5,443 nt of DNA, from contig JAMCVO010000036.1 in assembly GCA_023475715.1 (NCBI GenBank), forward strand, positions 1-5,443. The letters are read 5' to 3'. The notes beneath the pieces are model-generated. The model did not search any database and was not told the origin of the DNA. It saw only the letters and a program-made list of their open reading frames with translations. How positions within the stretch are numbered: position 1 is the stretch's first letter; each line of letters begins with the position of its first letter. The stretch is from Actinomycetota bacterium. GTDB lineage: Bacteria > Actinomycetota > Humimicrobiia > Humimicrobiales > Humimicrobiaceae. Below are positions 1 to 5,411 of this stretch, piece by piece. Position numbers and translations under genes: made by a program.

Positions 1-140
1 GCGCTATTTAATTTTATATATGTTTATATATACAAATACCCAGACTATAATTTATACATAACTATATATAATATTATACTCAGACCATATCCTGGACCAT
101 ATTTATATACAAGCTGCAGATAAAGAAATACTGATAAAAA
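1..140. other. AT-rich spacer downstream of rplL
   Basis: No open reading frame or GC-rich hairpin followed by a T-run is visible, so I cannot place a terminator for the rplJ-rplL transcript here. The stretch is dominated by TA-rich runs that resemble -10 elements on the minus strand (for example TATAAT at 74-79), but none has a convincing -35 partner at 16-18 bases. The 8-mer GACCATAT occurs twice, at 83-90 and 95-102. In most bacteria the next gene would be rpoB, so this could be the rplL-rpoB spacer. That is inferred from gene order only. Confidence 0.5.
83..102. repeat. short direct repeat (GACCATAT x2, 12-base period)
   Basis: Two exact copies of GACCATAT start 12 bases apart in the spacer after rplL. 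The unit is short and the surrounding sequence is simple, so it may be chance. If rpoB follows, it could instead be a protein-binding site near the promoter. There is no further support. Confidence 0.3.
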
Positions 141-626
141 TTATTTGATTTCTATTTCTGCGCCAACTTCTTCAAGTTGTTTTTTAATATTTTCAGCTTC
201 TTCTTTAGTAACTTTCTCTTTAACCATTGATGGTGCACCATCTACCAAATCTTTAGCCTCTTTCAAACCTAAAGCTGTGATTGTTCTTACTACCTTGATT
301 ACCTGAATCTTCTGAGCGCCGGCAGATTTCAGATTAACATCAAATTCTGACTGCTCAACAGCGGCAGCTTCTTCTCCGCCTGCCGCAGCACCTGCAGCAC
401 CGGCAGCGGGAGCAGCTGCAACAACAGCCTGTGCGCTTACACCAAATTTCTCTTCAAGAGCTTTCACCAGTTCCGATAGGTCCAGTACGGTCATATCTTC
501 AATAGCGCTTAAGATATCATCTTTCGTTAATTCTGATTTTTTTACAGTTTTAGCCATTTTTTCTTCCTCAACACCTTTCTCTACTTTTTTTTCAACTTTC
601 TCTTTTTTTACTTTAGCTTCTGTCAT
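141..626 (-). CDS. rplL: 50S ribosomal protein L7/L12, with N-terminal extension
   Basis: This is the ribosomal stalk protein. Its dimers hang from L10 and recruit the translational GTPases EF-Tu, EF-G, IF2 and RF3. The family pattern is clear. An N-terminal dimerisation helix pair lies at about residues 33-62 ([29 protein letters not shown] reading, in part), an Ala/Gly-rich flexible hinge at about 66-92, and the compact factor-binding domain at about 93-161, with KIQVIK and the [13 protein letters not shown] helix. The protein has 161 residues, against a usual 120-130. The excess is a Lys/Glu-rich leader, residues 1-23, before an internal Met24 where a normal L7/L12 would start. The upstream ATG has an excellent site (AAGGAGG at 633-639, 6-base gap), so I keep it as the start. 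Met24 (555-557) has its own GAGGA 7 bases ahead. The gene begins 15 bases after the rplJ stop and is cotranscribed with rplJ. Confidence 0.96.
   Translation of the reverse strand: MTEAKVKKEKVEKKVEKGVEEEKMAKTVKKSELTKDDILSAIEDMTVLDLSELVKALEEKFGVSAQAVVAAAPAAGAAGAAAGGEEAAAVEQSEFDVNLKSAGAQKIQVIKVVRTITALGLKEAKDLVDGAPSMVKEKVTKEEAENIKKQLEEVGAEIEIK
565..569 (-). promoter_or_regulatory. possible internal ribosome binding site for a short L7/L12
   Basis: GAGGA lies 7 bases before the in-frame ATG at 555-557, which is codon 24 of the long rplL frame. Starting there gives 138 residues beginning MAKTVKK, close to the ordinary family length. It is weaker than the AAGGAGG at 633-639. Its purine richness could simply reflect the Glu-Glu-Lys codons it lies in, so a second start is possible but not shown. 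Confidence 0.4.
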
Positions 627-641
627 CTATTTCCTCCTTAA

Positions 642-1169
642 TTAATTAATGCTTTCTTTTTTTTGTCTAATAGCCTCAAGAACAACAACCAGATTTCTGG
701 TAACACCGGATAGTGTATTTACAAGCCTGCTTATTGGGAGCTGCAGCATTCCGGCCAGTGCTGCAATTAAAACTTCTTTGCTGGGCAGGGTTGCAAGTCT
801 TTCAATATCTGCGGCACCAAAAAGCTTGTTTTCAAATATTCCTGCCTTAACCCTAAAAGATTCGAACTCCTTGGTAAAATTCTTAATAAGCTTAGCAGTA
901 GATACCATATTTTCACCGCTCACTATTATGCTTGTGGGACCTTTGAGAACCCCGGACAGGTCTATCTCCTCAAGCACCTTTTCTGCAGCTATAAGAGCAA
1001 GTGTGTTTTTTATAATTTTTATATAAGCATCAACATCGGCAAGCCTGTTTCTTATTTTTACAGAATCTTCTGCTTTGATCCCGCTGTGGTCCGTAAAAAT
1101 AAGTCCCCTGCCGCTTTCAAATATTGTTTTTACCGCTTCCACCTTATCGATTTTATCTTGCCTTACCAT
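642..1169 (-). CDS. rplJ: 50S ribosomal protein L10
   Basis: L10 is the base of the stalk. Its N-terminal domain binds 23S rRNA beside L11, and its C-terminal helix carries the L7/L12 dimers. Visible family marks are an N-terminal alpha/beta domain with IIKNTLA (52-58), LKGPTSIIV (75-83) and LPSKEVL (128-134), then a long hydrophobic C-terminal helix (about 143-170, from LPISRLV to EAIRQKK) that serves as the L7/L12 platform. At 175 residues it is slightly longer than the roughly 165 of well-known homologues. The ATG start follows AGGGGGT (1174-1180) by 4 bases, which can pair with the 16S tail using one G-U pair. It is preceded by an L10-type leader and followed by rplL after 15 bases. The L10-L7/L12 complex probably represses its own mRNA through that leader, as in the known family. 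Confidence 0.97.
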   Translation of the reverse strand: MVRQDKIDKVEAVKTIFESGRGLIFTDHSGIKAEDSVKIRNRLADVDAYIKIIKNTLALIAAEKVLEEIDLSGVLKGPTSIIVSGENMVSTAKLIKNFTKEFESFRVKAGIFENKLFGAADIERLATLPSKEVLIAALAGMLQLPISRLVNTLSGVTRNLVVVLEAIRQKKESIN

Positions 1170-1263
1170 TTATACCCCCTAAATTCTCGGTTTAAAACCA
1201 TGAAATATTCAATAAATAAACATCAATATAAAAACAAAATCAACCCCAAAACCATCAAGATGT

Positions 1264-1311
1264 TTTTAAGGTCGATTAAATTATAACCTATTATTTTATT
1301 TAACCTTAAAA
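1264..1311 (-). promoter_or_regulatory. second stem-loop in the rplJ leader
   Basis: On the minus strand TTTTAAGGT (1303-1311) can pair with ACCTTAAAA (1264-1272), nine pairs. Inside it, TAAAT (1298-1302) can pair with ATTTA (1277-1281) across a 4-base bulge. It sits between the L10-leader core and the rplJ ribosome binding site. It has no U-run after it, so it is not an intrinsic terminator. It might tune leader folding or mRNA stability, or be a by-product of AT-rich sequence. Confidence 0.35.
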
Positions 1312-1387
1312 TCAACCTGAGTAGGAAATTAAGTTACTTGCCTTCAATCAACTGGCTTATTGAAGTAACCCCTACCGTCTTGGGCCA
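1310..1387 (-). promoter_or_regulatory. L10 ribosomal protein leader (rplJ-rplL autoregulation)
   Basis: The rplJ leader carries the pattern of the known L10 leader RNA, the mRNA site bound by the L10-L7/L12 complex. Reading the minus strand, CCAAGACGGTAGG (about 1371-1383) is followed by an arm GTTACTTCAAT (1359-1369) that folds back on ATTGAAG (1342-1348) and the GTAAC end of AAGTAAC (1333-1339). Then comes CCTACTCAGG (about 1316-1325), whose CCTAC (1321-1325) pairs with GTAGG (1371-1375). The unpaired AGAC and TCAG sides beside the GTAGG/CCTAC stem suit the kink-turn-like internal loop of the family. Location just upstream of rplJ, after rplA, is also typical. Boundaries are approximate. 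No terminator hairpin follows, so control is more likely translational than by attenuation. Confidence 0.75.
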
Positions 1388-1407
1388 ATTTTACATTTAA
1401 TTTTTCC

Positions 1408-2115
1408 TTATGCTACTTCTTCAATATCTGTGCTCTTATTAAGATCAATTTTTACGCTAGGGCTCATTGTTGAAGAAATATAAATTCCTTTTATATATTT
1501 ACCTTTTGCAGAAGAAGGTTTGGATCTTATAATTGCTTCAATTAAAGAAGAGTAATTTTCAAGCAATTTTTCTAATTCAAACGATACTCTGCCTAAGGGA
1601 CAATGAACTACGCCATTTTTATCGGTCCTGTATTCAAGCTTTCCTCTTTTTGAATCACTTACAGCTTTTCCCACTTCCATGGTGACGGTACCTGATTTGG
1701 GATTTGGCATCAGTTTCCTGGGACCCAGAACTTTGCCCAACTTGCCTACATGCTTCATCATATCGGGAGTGGTAATACAAACATCAAAATCAAGCCATCC
1801 GCCGCTTATTTTTTCCACAAGCTCTTCTCCGCCCACATAATCAGCACCGGCATTTTTAGCTTCCGTAGCTTTGTCACCCTGAGCGAAAACAAGGACTTTC
1901 GGGATTTTGCCTGTTCCATGAGGCAGAACCAATGTCCCTCTGACTATCTGGTCCGCTTTCCTTGGATCTACTCCAAGATTTATGCTTATATCTATGGATT
2001 CATCAAAATTTGCATAATGATTTTCCTTTATCCATTTTAAAGCTTTAAAAGGAGCAAGGACTTCTTCTTTATTTAAATTTTCTATTTTTGATAAATATTT
2101 TTTTCCTCTTCTCAA
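1408..2115 (-). CDS. rplA: 50S ribosomal protein L1 (TTG start)
   Basis: L1 forms the mobile stalk at the E site and helps release deacylated tRNA. In many bacteria it also represses the rplK-rplA mRNA. The whole protein matches the family: [22 protein letters not shown] at about 46-70, [10 protein letters not shown] (90-99), [16 protein letters not shown] (105-120), [15 protein letters not shown] (131-145), then [13 protein letters not shown] and SSTMSP (214-219). The 235 residues are a normal length. Domain I is built from both ends and domain II from about 68-159. The start codon is TTG (2113-2115): the frame is closed upstream by a TAA 15 bases earlier, and family members begin with exactly this basic RRGKKY stretch. 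GGTGGTC (2120-2126) lies 4 bases before it. All nine Arg codons are AGA or AGG. The gene follows rplK after 37 bases. Confidence 0.97.
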   Translation of the reverse strand: MRRGKKYLSKIENLNKEEVLAPFKALKWIKENHYANFDESIDISINLGVDPRKADQIVRGTLVLPHGTGKIPKVLVFAQGDKATEAKNAGADYVGGEELVEKISGGWLDFDVCITTPDMMKHVGKLGKVLGPRKLMPNPKSGTVTMEVGKAVSDSKRGKLEYRTDKNGVVHCPLGRVSFELEKLLENYSSLIEAIIRSKPSSAKGKYIKGIYISSTMSPSVKIDLNKSTDIEEVA

Positions 2116-2119
2116 CTCT

Positions 2120-2126
2120 GACCACC
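2120..2126 (-). promoter_or_regulatory. shifted Shine-Dalgarno site of rplA
   Basis: GGTGGTC precedes the TTG start of rplA by 4 bases. It can pair over seven positions with GAUCACC of the usual 16S 3' tail, counting one G-U pair. This is the part just 5' of the core CCUCC normally used. It supports the TTG start, since no other start lies nearby in frame. Confidence 0.55.
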
Positions 2127-2152
2127 TTTGTTACTAAAAACGAAAACCCTTA

Positions 2153-2578
2153 TTATTCAACAATTTTTACACCCATGCTTTTTGCTGTGCCTTCGATTAC
2201 CTTAACCGCATTATCGACACTCCTTGTATTTAAATCCTGCAATTTTGTTTTGGCAATTTTTTCCAGCTGCTCCCTGCTAATTTCGCTTACTTTCTGCTTA
2301 TTTGGCTCCTTTGAACCTTTTTCCAGATTTATAGCATTCTTTATAAGCACCGCTGCAGGAGGCGTTTTCGTTATGAAACTGAAGGTTCTATCAAAATATA
2401 CTGTCAGGATAACCGGAATTATTACACCTGAATCCTTTGCGGTTCTTTCATTAAAAGCTTTGCAGAATTCCATTATATTAACACCATGCTGTCCGAGTGC
2501 CGGACCTACGGGAGGTGCCGGATTTGCCTGACCTGCCGGTATTTGTAATTTTACCTGTGCTATAACTTTTTTAGCCAT
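2153..2578 (-). CDS. rplK: 50S ribosomal protein L11
   Basis: L11 binds the GTPase-associated region of 23S rRNA at the stalk base and moves with EF-G action. It is also needed for RelA-type stringent signalling where present. The N-terminal domain has the signature [20 protein letters not shown] (13-32). The prolines at about 20-26 are where thiostrepton-class drugs act in studied species. It then reads [11 protein letters not shown]. The C-terminal RNA-binding domain (about 70-141) has [10 protein letters not shown] and the closing [21 protein letters not shown]. Its 141 residues are the standard length. The ATG is preceded by AGAGG (2592-2596) at an unusually long 13-base gap, so initiation may be modest. 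A promoter at 2642-2669 implies that rplK-rplA can be transcribed apart from nusG. Confidence 0.98.
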   Translation of the reverse strand: MAKKVIAQVKLQIPAGQANPAPPVGPALGQHGVNIMEFCKAFNERTAKDSGVIIPVILTVYFDRTFSFITKTPPAAVLIKNAINLEKGSKEPNKQKVSEISREQLEKIAKTKLQDLNTRSVDNAVKVIEGTAKSMGVKIVE

Positions 2579-2641
2579 TTGTTAATATTTTCCTCTGTAA
2601 AAATTTTTTGTAATTCTTTAACTTAAATATGCAACTTGTAT

Positions 2642-2669
2642 ATTATACATTCAGTATAAAATTTTTCAA
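2642..2669 (-). promoter_or_regulatory. sigma70-type promoter upstream of rplK
   Basis: TTGAAA (2664-2669, five of six consensus bases) and TATAAT (2642-2647, perfect) are separated by 16 bases on the minus strand, in the 104-base nusG-rplK gap. Transcription would start near 2635, leaving an AU-rich leader of about 56 bases before rplK. I see no G-rich L1-binding look-alike in that leader. Confidence 0.7.
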
Positions 2670-2682
2670 CTTTTTTATTTAA

Positions 2683-3210
2683 TTAAATTCTTGACACCTG
2701 ATCAAAATTAAGCTCTACCGGTGTTTGTCTTCCGAATATGTTTACCAGAACTTTAAGTTTGCCCTGATCCAGATTGATTTCACTTATACTGCCGTCAAAA
2801 TTGCTGAAAGGGCCAGATATTACTTTCACGGGTTGACCAACTTCAAAATCGGTTTTTGGTTTTGGTTTTTCAGAAACTTCCCGTTTCATTATTTTTCCGA
2901 CTTCTTTATCAGGAAGTGGTGTCGGTTTATCCCCGCTTCCCACAAAACCGGTAACTCCCGGAGTGTTCCTGACTACATACCATGAGTCATCATCAAGAAA
3001 CATTTTCACAAGAAGATAGCCCGGAAATATTTTCTTTGAAGATACCAGTTTCCTGCCGCCGGTAATTTCCATTACATCTTCAGTGGGAATATAGATATCG
3101 AAGATCTTATCTCCCATATTCATAGATTCAATTCTATGCTCTAAATTTGCTTTTACTTTATTTTCATATCCTGCATAGGAATGAATTACATACCATCTGG
3201 GTCTCATCAT
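2683..3210 (-). CDS. nusG: transcription elongation and antitermination factor NusG
   Basis: NusG rides on RNA polymerase across the clamp and links it to Rho, or to the ribosome through S10. The NGN domain (about 4-110) shows [24 protein letters not shown] (62-70) and [11 protein letters not shown] (81-91). A Lys/Pro linker (about 111-120) leads to the KOW domain (about 121-175), with [17 protein letters not shown] and a final [11 protein letters not shown]. The length of 175 is typical. Two ATG codons are adjacent (3208-3210 and 3205-3207). GGTGAT (3214-3219), a perfect match to the shifted 16S tail, is 3 bases from the first and 6 from the second, so the true start may be the second. The gene starts 14 bases after the secE stop, the common secE-nusG pairing. 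Confidence 0.97.
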   Translation of the reverse strand: MMRPRWYVIHSYAGYENKVKANLEHRIESMNMGDKIFDIYIPTEDVMEITGGRKLVSSKKIFPGYLLVKMFLDDDSWYVVRNTPGVTGFVGSGDKPTPLPDKEVGKIMKREVSEKPKPKTDFEVGQPVKVISGPFSNFDGSISEINLDQGKLKVLVNIFGRQTPVELNFDQVSRI

Positions 3211-3224
3211 CTAATCACCAAAAT

Positions 3225-3539
3225 CTAAATCTTAGCAAGCAGCTCGATTAATCGCAAAAAGGCAAAATCAAATATGCCTAGAAGGACCGCGAAAAAAATC
3301 AGAGCTATAATTACAACTATAGTATAAGTAAAAAGAGTCTTTCTCGATGGCCAGCTAACCCTTTTGAGTTCATGAACAACATCTCTAAAGAATTTAACTA
3401 TTCTTCCGGGTAATTTTTTGAAGAAAAGCTTCCAGTCAATCTTTTTTCTGGAAGGAGCTGAAGGAGGTTTTCTGTCCCTTAGCTGCCTTTCCATTACCTG
3501 TTTTGGCCTATACTTAAAAGGTACTTTTTTCTTTGCCAT
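3225..3539 (-). CDS. secE: preprotein translocase subunit SecE
   Basis: SecE is the small membrane subunit that clamps the SecY channel. The diagnostic core is present: an amphipathic helix IVKFFRDVVHELKRVSWPSR (47-66) followed by one transmembrane helix (about 70-96, TYTIVVIIALIFFAVLLGIF). This is the short one-span form of most bacteria. The family minimum is about 60 residues. Here 104 residues include a strongly basic, Pro-containing cytoplasmic N-terminus (1-45) with no membrane segment, as in several Gram-positive lineages. The ATG has only a weak AGAG site (3549-3552, 9-base gap). The gene lies between tRNA-Trp and nusG and probably shares their transcript. One CGA and nine AGA/AGG Arg codons are used. 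Confidence 0.94.
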   Translation of the reverse strand: MAKKKVPFKYRPKQVMERQLRDRKPPSAPSRKKIDWKLFFKKLPGRIVKFFRDVVHELKRVSWPSRKTLFTYTIVVIIALIFFAVLLGIFDFAFLRLIELLAKI

Positions 3540-3608
3540 TACATAAATCTCTTTTAAAAATTATAAAAAATCAACACATATATAAAAAAACGATGGCTTA
3601 AAAACAAC

Positions 3609-3684
3609 TGGCAGGGCTGGAGGGATTCGAACCCCCAACACCCGGTTTTGGAGACCGGTGCTCTACCATTGGAGCTACAGCCCT
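3609..3684 (-). tRNA. trnW: tRNA-Trp (anticodon CCA)
   Basis: The full cloverleaf reads on the minus strand. The acceptor stem is AGGGCTG/CAGCCCT with discriminator G and an encoded 3' CCA (3609-3611). The D stem is GCTC/GAGC. The anticodon stem is CCGGT/ACCGG with loop CTCCAAA, anticodon CCA. The variable loop is GTGTT, and the T arm is GGGGG-TTCGAAT-CCCTC with one G-U pair. Length is 76 including CCA. It lies 11 bases after the rpmG stop and about 70 bases before secE. The rpmG-trnW-secE-nusG order is widespread in bacteria and implies processing from a shared mRNA. Confidence 0.98.
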
Positions 3685-3695
3685 AAGCTTGAGCC

Positions 3696-3845
3696 TTATC
3701 TTGTCTCCTTATGTAAAGTATGTTTTTTGCACCATTTGCAATACTTTTTTATTCCAATCTTTTCAGGATCATTCGTTTTGTTTTTTTCTGTGCTGTAATT
3801 TCTTCTTTTGCATTCTTCACATGCAATGATAATTGTCTGTCTCAA
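3696..3845 (-). CDS. rpmG: 50S ribosomal protein L33 (zinc-type, TTG start)
   Basis: This 49-residue protein of the large subunit lies near the E site. The sequence reads [12 protein letters not shown], then [11 protein letters not shown], a short linker, KKYCKWC and the ending KHTLHKETR, which is the standard L33 layout. Cysteines 9, 12, 36 and 39 form two CxxC pairs, so this is the zinc-binding paralogue type. I chose the TTG at 3843-3845, because family members begin at exactly this MRQ position and GGTGGT (3850-3855) lies 4 bases ahead. An in-frame ATG at 3855-3857 would add only MVVW and has poorer support. Transcription probably begins at the promoter at 3935-3963 and continues into tRNA-Trp, secE and nusG. 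Confidence 0.93.
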   Translation of the reverse strand: MRQTIIIACEECKRRNYSTEKNKTNDPEKIGIKKYCKWCKKHTLHKETR

Positions 3846-3849
3846 CCAA

Positions 3850-3855
3850 ACCACC
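3850..3855 (-). promoter_or_regulatory. shifted Shine-Dalgarno site of rpmG
   Basis: GGTGGT stands 4 bases before the TTG start of rpmG, the same motif and gap as at rplA. It favours the TTG over the ATG at 3855-3857, whose start codon overlaps the motif. Confidence 0.45.
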
Positions 3856-3934
3856 ATTAACCTAATTCACTAAAAAATACATTGCTGTATTTTAAGCTAA
3901 ATTACTAAAAATTATTAAGCAAGCGCAAACTCAT

Positions 3935-3963
3935 AAATTACCATTATATTTATTAGTTGTCAA
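3935..3963 (-). promoter_or_regulatory. promoter upstream of rpmG-trnW-secE-nusG
   Basis: A perfect -35 TTGACA (3958-3963) is followed after 17 bases by TAATTT (3935-3940), a weak -10 preceded by TGG, which fits an extended -10 element. Transcription would start near 3928, about 80 bases before the rpmG start. It lies between the inverted-repeat element and rpmG, so this operon can be expressed without tuf read-through. Confidence 0.6.
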
Positions 3964-3983
3964 CTTAAAAATTTACTTAAGTC

Positions 3984-4203
3984 AGCATCTAAAATTTCGT
4001 GATAAAAAATAAATTGATAGGCCATGATGGGTATTGAGAAAACCATTTGAAGGCTTAAGCGGGCATGGTTCCTCCTCCGGGAGGAGAGCTGAGCCTGAAA
4101 CTGAGCTGGCTTTTACTCGCCGGGGAAAAGCCTGCGTGTTTTTGAAATACCCATCATGGCCCTTAAAATTTTCCTTTATTGCTATCACGAAATTTTAGAT
4201 GCT
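3984..4203. repeat. nested perfect inverted repeats between tuf and rpmG
   Basis: The outer arms are 21 bases and perfectly complementary: 3984-4004 (AGCATCTAAAATTTCGTGAT and one more A) against 4183-4203. Nested inside is a second perfect pair of 16 bases, 4020-4035 (GGCCATGATGGGTATT) against 4146-4161. The arms are separated by AT-rich strips of 15 and 21 bases. The right outer arm begins 2 bases after the tuf stop. No flanking target duplication is seen, which speaks against a simple transposed copy. It could be a tuf mRNA 3' structure, the precursor stem of a structured RNA, or a small repeat element. Confidence 0.9.
4020..4161 (+). ncRNA. candidate structured non-coding RNA (strand uncertain)
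   Basis: About 142 bases closed by a 16-pair terminal stem fold into several further helices: AACCAT/ATGGTT (4041-4046 with 4065-4070), CTCCTC/GAGGAG with a 3-base loop (4072-4077 with 4081-4086), and GGCTTTT/AAAAGCC (4108-4114 with 4126-4132) capped by 11 bases. GCGGGC (4059-4064) can also pair with GCCTGC (4130-4135) using one G-U pair that is possible only on the plus-strand RNA, which weakly favours that sense. The interior is far more GC-rich than the flanks and has no credible protein. From memory the fold and the TGGGTATT terminal stem recall the raiA-type RNA of Firmicutes and Actinobacteria, but I cannot verify this. On the minus strand it would be the tuf 3' UTR. Confidence 0.5.
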
Positions 4204-4205
4204 TC

Positions 4206-5411
4206 CTACTCTATTATCTTGGTTATGCTTCCTGCACCTATGGTTCTTCCGCCTTCACGGATAGCAAACCTCAGGCCTTCTTCCATGGCTATAGGTGTAA
4301 TTAGCTTTACTTCCATTTCAGCATTGTCTCCGGGCATTATCATCTCTACTCCTTCGGGAAGGGCCACATTGCCTGTTACATCAGTAGTTCTGAAATAGAA
4401 CTGGGGACGGTATCCGGTAAAGAAGGGGGTGTGCCGTCCTCCTTCTTCTTTTGACAGTACGTATACCTGACCCTTAAAATGAAAGTGGGGTGTAATGGAG
4501 CCTGGCTTTGCCACAACCTGGCCGCGCTCTACATCTTCTTTTGTAATTCCACGGAGCAGCAGTCCCACGTTGTCTCCGGCCTGACCCTCGTCAAGAAGCT
4601 TACGAAACATCTCAACGCCTGTTACCACTGTCTTTTGAATCTTGTCTGATATTCCTACTATGTCTACACTGTCTCCAACCAGGACCTTGCCCCGGTCGAT
4701 TCTGCCGGTAACTACAGTGCCTCTGCCTGTTATTGAAAATATATCTTCAATGGGCATAAGGAACGGCTTGTCTATTGCCCTCTCGGGAGTCTTTATATAT
4801 TCATCCACTTTTGTCATAAGCTCTAGTATTGGGCCGCAGAAAGCGCATTCGGTTTTTCCGCATCCGCATTCCATTGCCTTTAGTGCAGACCCTTTTACTA
4901 TCGGTATTTCATCTCCGGGAAATTCATATTCGGTCAACAGGTCCCTTACTTCAAGCTCGACCAGCTCTATTAGCTCAGGGTCATCCACCATATCGGTTTT
5001 GTTTAAAAATACTACCATGTAGGGCACCCCTACCTGACGGGCAAGCAATATATGCTCACGGGTCTGAGGCATGGGCCCGTCTGCTGCAGATACTACAAGT
5101 ATGGCGCCATCCATCTGGGCTGCACCTGTTATCATGTTCTTTACGTAATCGGCATGACCGGGGCAGTCCACGTGTGCATAATGGCGCTTTTCTGTCTCAT
5201 ACTCCACATGTGCTATTGCTATTGTAATGCCACGCTCACGCTCCTCTGGTGCATTGTCTATGGAGTCAAAGGAGCGGGCCTCCACATTTAATCCTTTTGA
5301 TTTTAGACAATATGTAATAGCTGATGTCAGTGTTGTTTTTCCATGGTCAACATGTCCGATGGTACCAATGTTAATGTGCGGTTTTGTTCTTTCAAATTTT
5401 GCTTTTGCCAT
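4206..5411 (-). CDS. tuf: translation elongation factor Tu
   Basis: EF-Tu is the GTPase that carries aminoacyl-tRNA to the ribosomal A site. All G motifs are present: GHVDHGKT (19-26), the switch I ERGITI (59-64), DCPGH (82-86, with the catalytic-type His86), NKTD (137-140) and SAL (175-177). Domains II and III follow, with [15 protein letters not shown] and the end [25 protein letters not shown]. The length is 401 residues, slightly above the usual 394-400. The excess is a short insertion just after the SAL motif with four cysteines (182, 184, 189, 192; [13 protein letters not shown]), a possible metal site. The ATG is preceded by AAAGGA (5418-5423, 6-base gap). The tuf gene is richer in GC than its neighbours and uses CGN for 13 of 21 Arg. 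In most genomes fusA lies upstream, outside this window. Confidence 0.99.
   Translation of the reverse strand: MAKAKFERTKPHINIGTIGHVDHGKTTLTSAITYCLKSKGLNVEARSFDSIDNAPEERERGITIAIAHVEYETEKRHYAHVDCPGHADYVKNMITGAAQMDGAILVVSAADGPMPQTREHILLARQVGVPYMVVFLNKTDMVDDPELIELVELEVRDLLTEYEFPGDEIPIVKGSALKAMECGCGKTECAFCGPILELMTKVDEYIKTPERAIDKPFLMPIEDIFSITGRGTVVTGRIDRGKVLVGDSVDIVGISDKIQKTVVTGVEMFRKLLDEGQAGDNVGLLLRGITKEDVERGQVVAKPGSITPHFHFKGQVYVLSKEEGGRHTPFFTGYRPQFYFRTTDVTGNVALPEGVEMIMPGDNAEMEVKLITPIAMEEGLRFAIREGGRTIGAGSITKIIE

Noticed and set aside
649..1026. Open frame on the plus strand opposite rplJ
   Set aside because: It lies wholly over rplJ, which is certain. It has no family resemblance and no promoter or ribosome binding site of its own.
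1280..1308. Promoter in the rplJ leader with TATAAT at 1280-1285
   Set aside because: The -10 is perfect, but the sequence at the right distance (TTAAGG) matches the -35 consensus at only three of six, and a start here would bypass the L10 leader.
2088..2531. Plus-strand open frame opposite rplK
   Set aside because: It is the complement of a conserved L11 gene and has low-complexity hydrophobic content with no recognisable domain.
3540..3608. Promoter between tRNA-Trp and secE
   Set aside because: TTGTTT with TATATA 17 bases on is a poor match in simple T-rich sequence. Read-through from the rpmG promoter is enough to explain secE expression.
3982..4188. 68-codon minus-strand frame in the inverted-repeat element
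   Set aside because: The reading frame spans complementary repeat arms and helices, has no good ribosome binding site and resembles no protein. The RNA structure explains the sequence better.
3984..4203. Intrinsic terminator of tuf
   Set aside because: The outer stem is AT-rich and not followed by a U-run. The inner 16-pair stem has U-rich but interrupted sequence after it (4005-4019), and its 110-base loop is too large for a normal terminator. Termination here is possible but not supported.
3984..4203. MITE or insertion-sequence remnant
   Set aside because: The terminal repeats fit, but the flanks (TAAGTC on the left, TCCTAC on the right) show no target duplication and there is no transposase fragment. 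Left open pending a copy-number check.
4642..5291. Several plus-strand open frames opposite tuf
   Set aside because: Overlapping frames in more than one phase, all inside a perfectly conserved EF-Tu, are expected from its codon composition.
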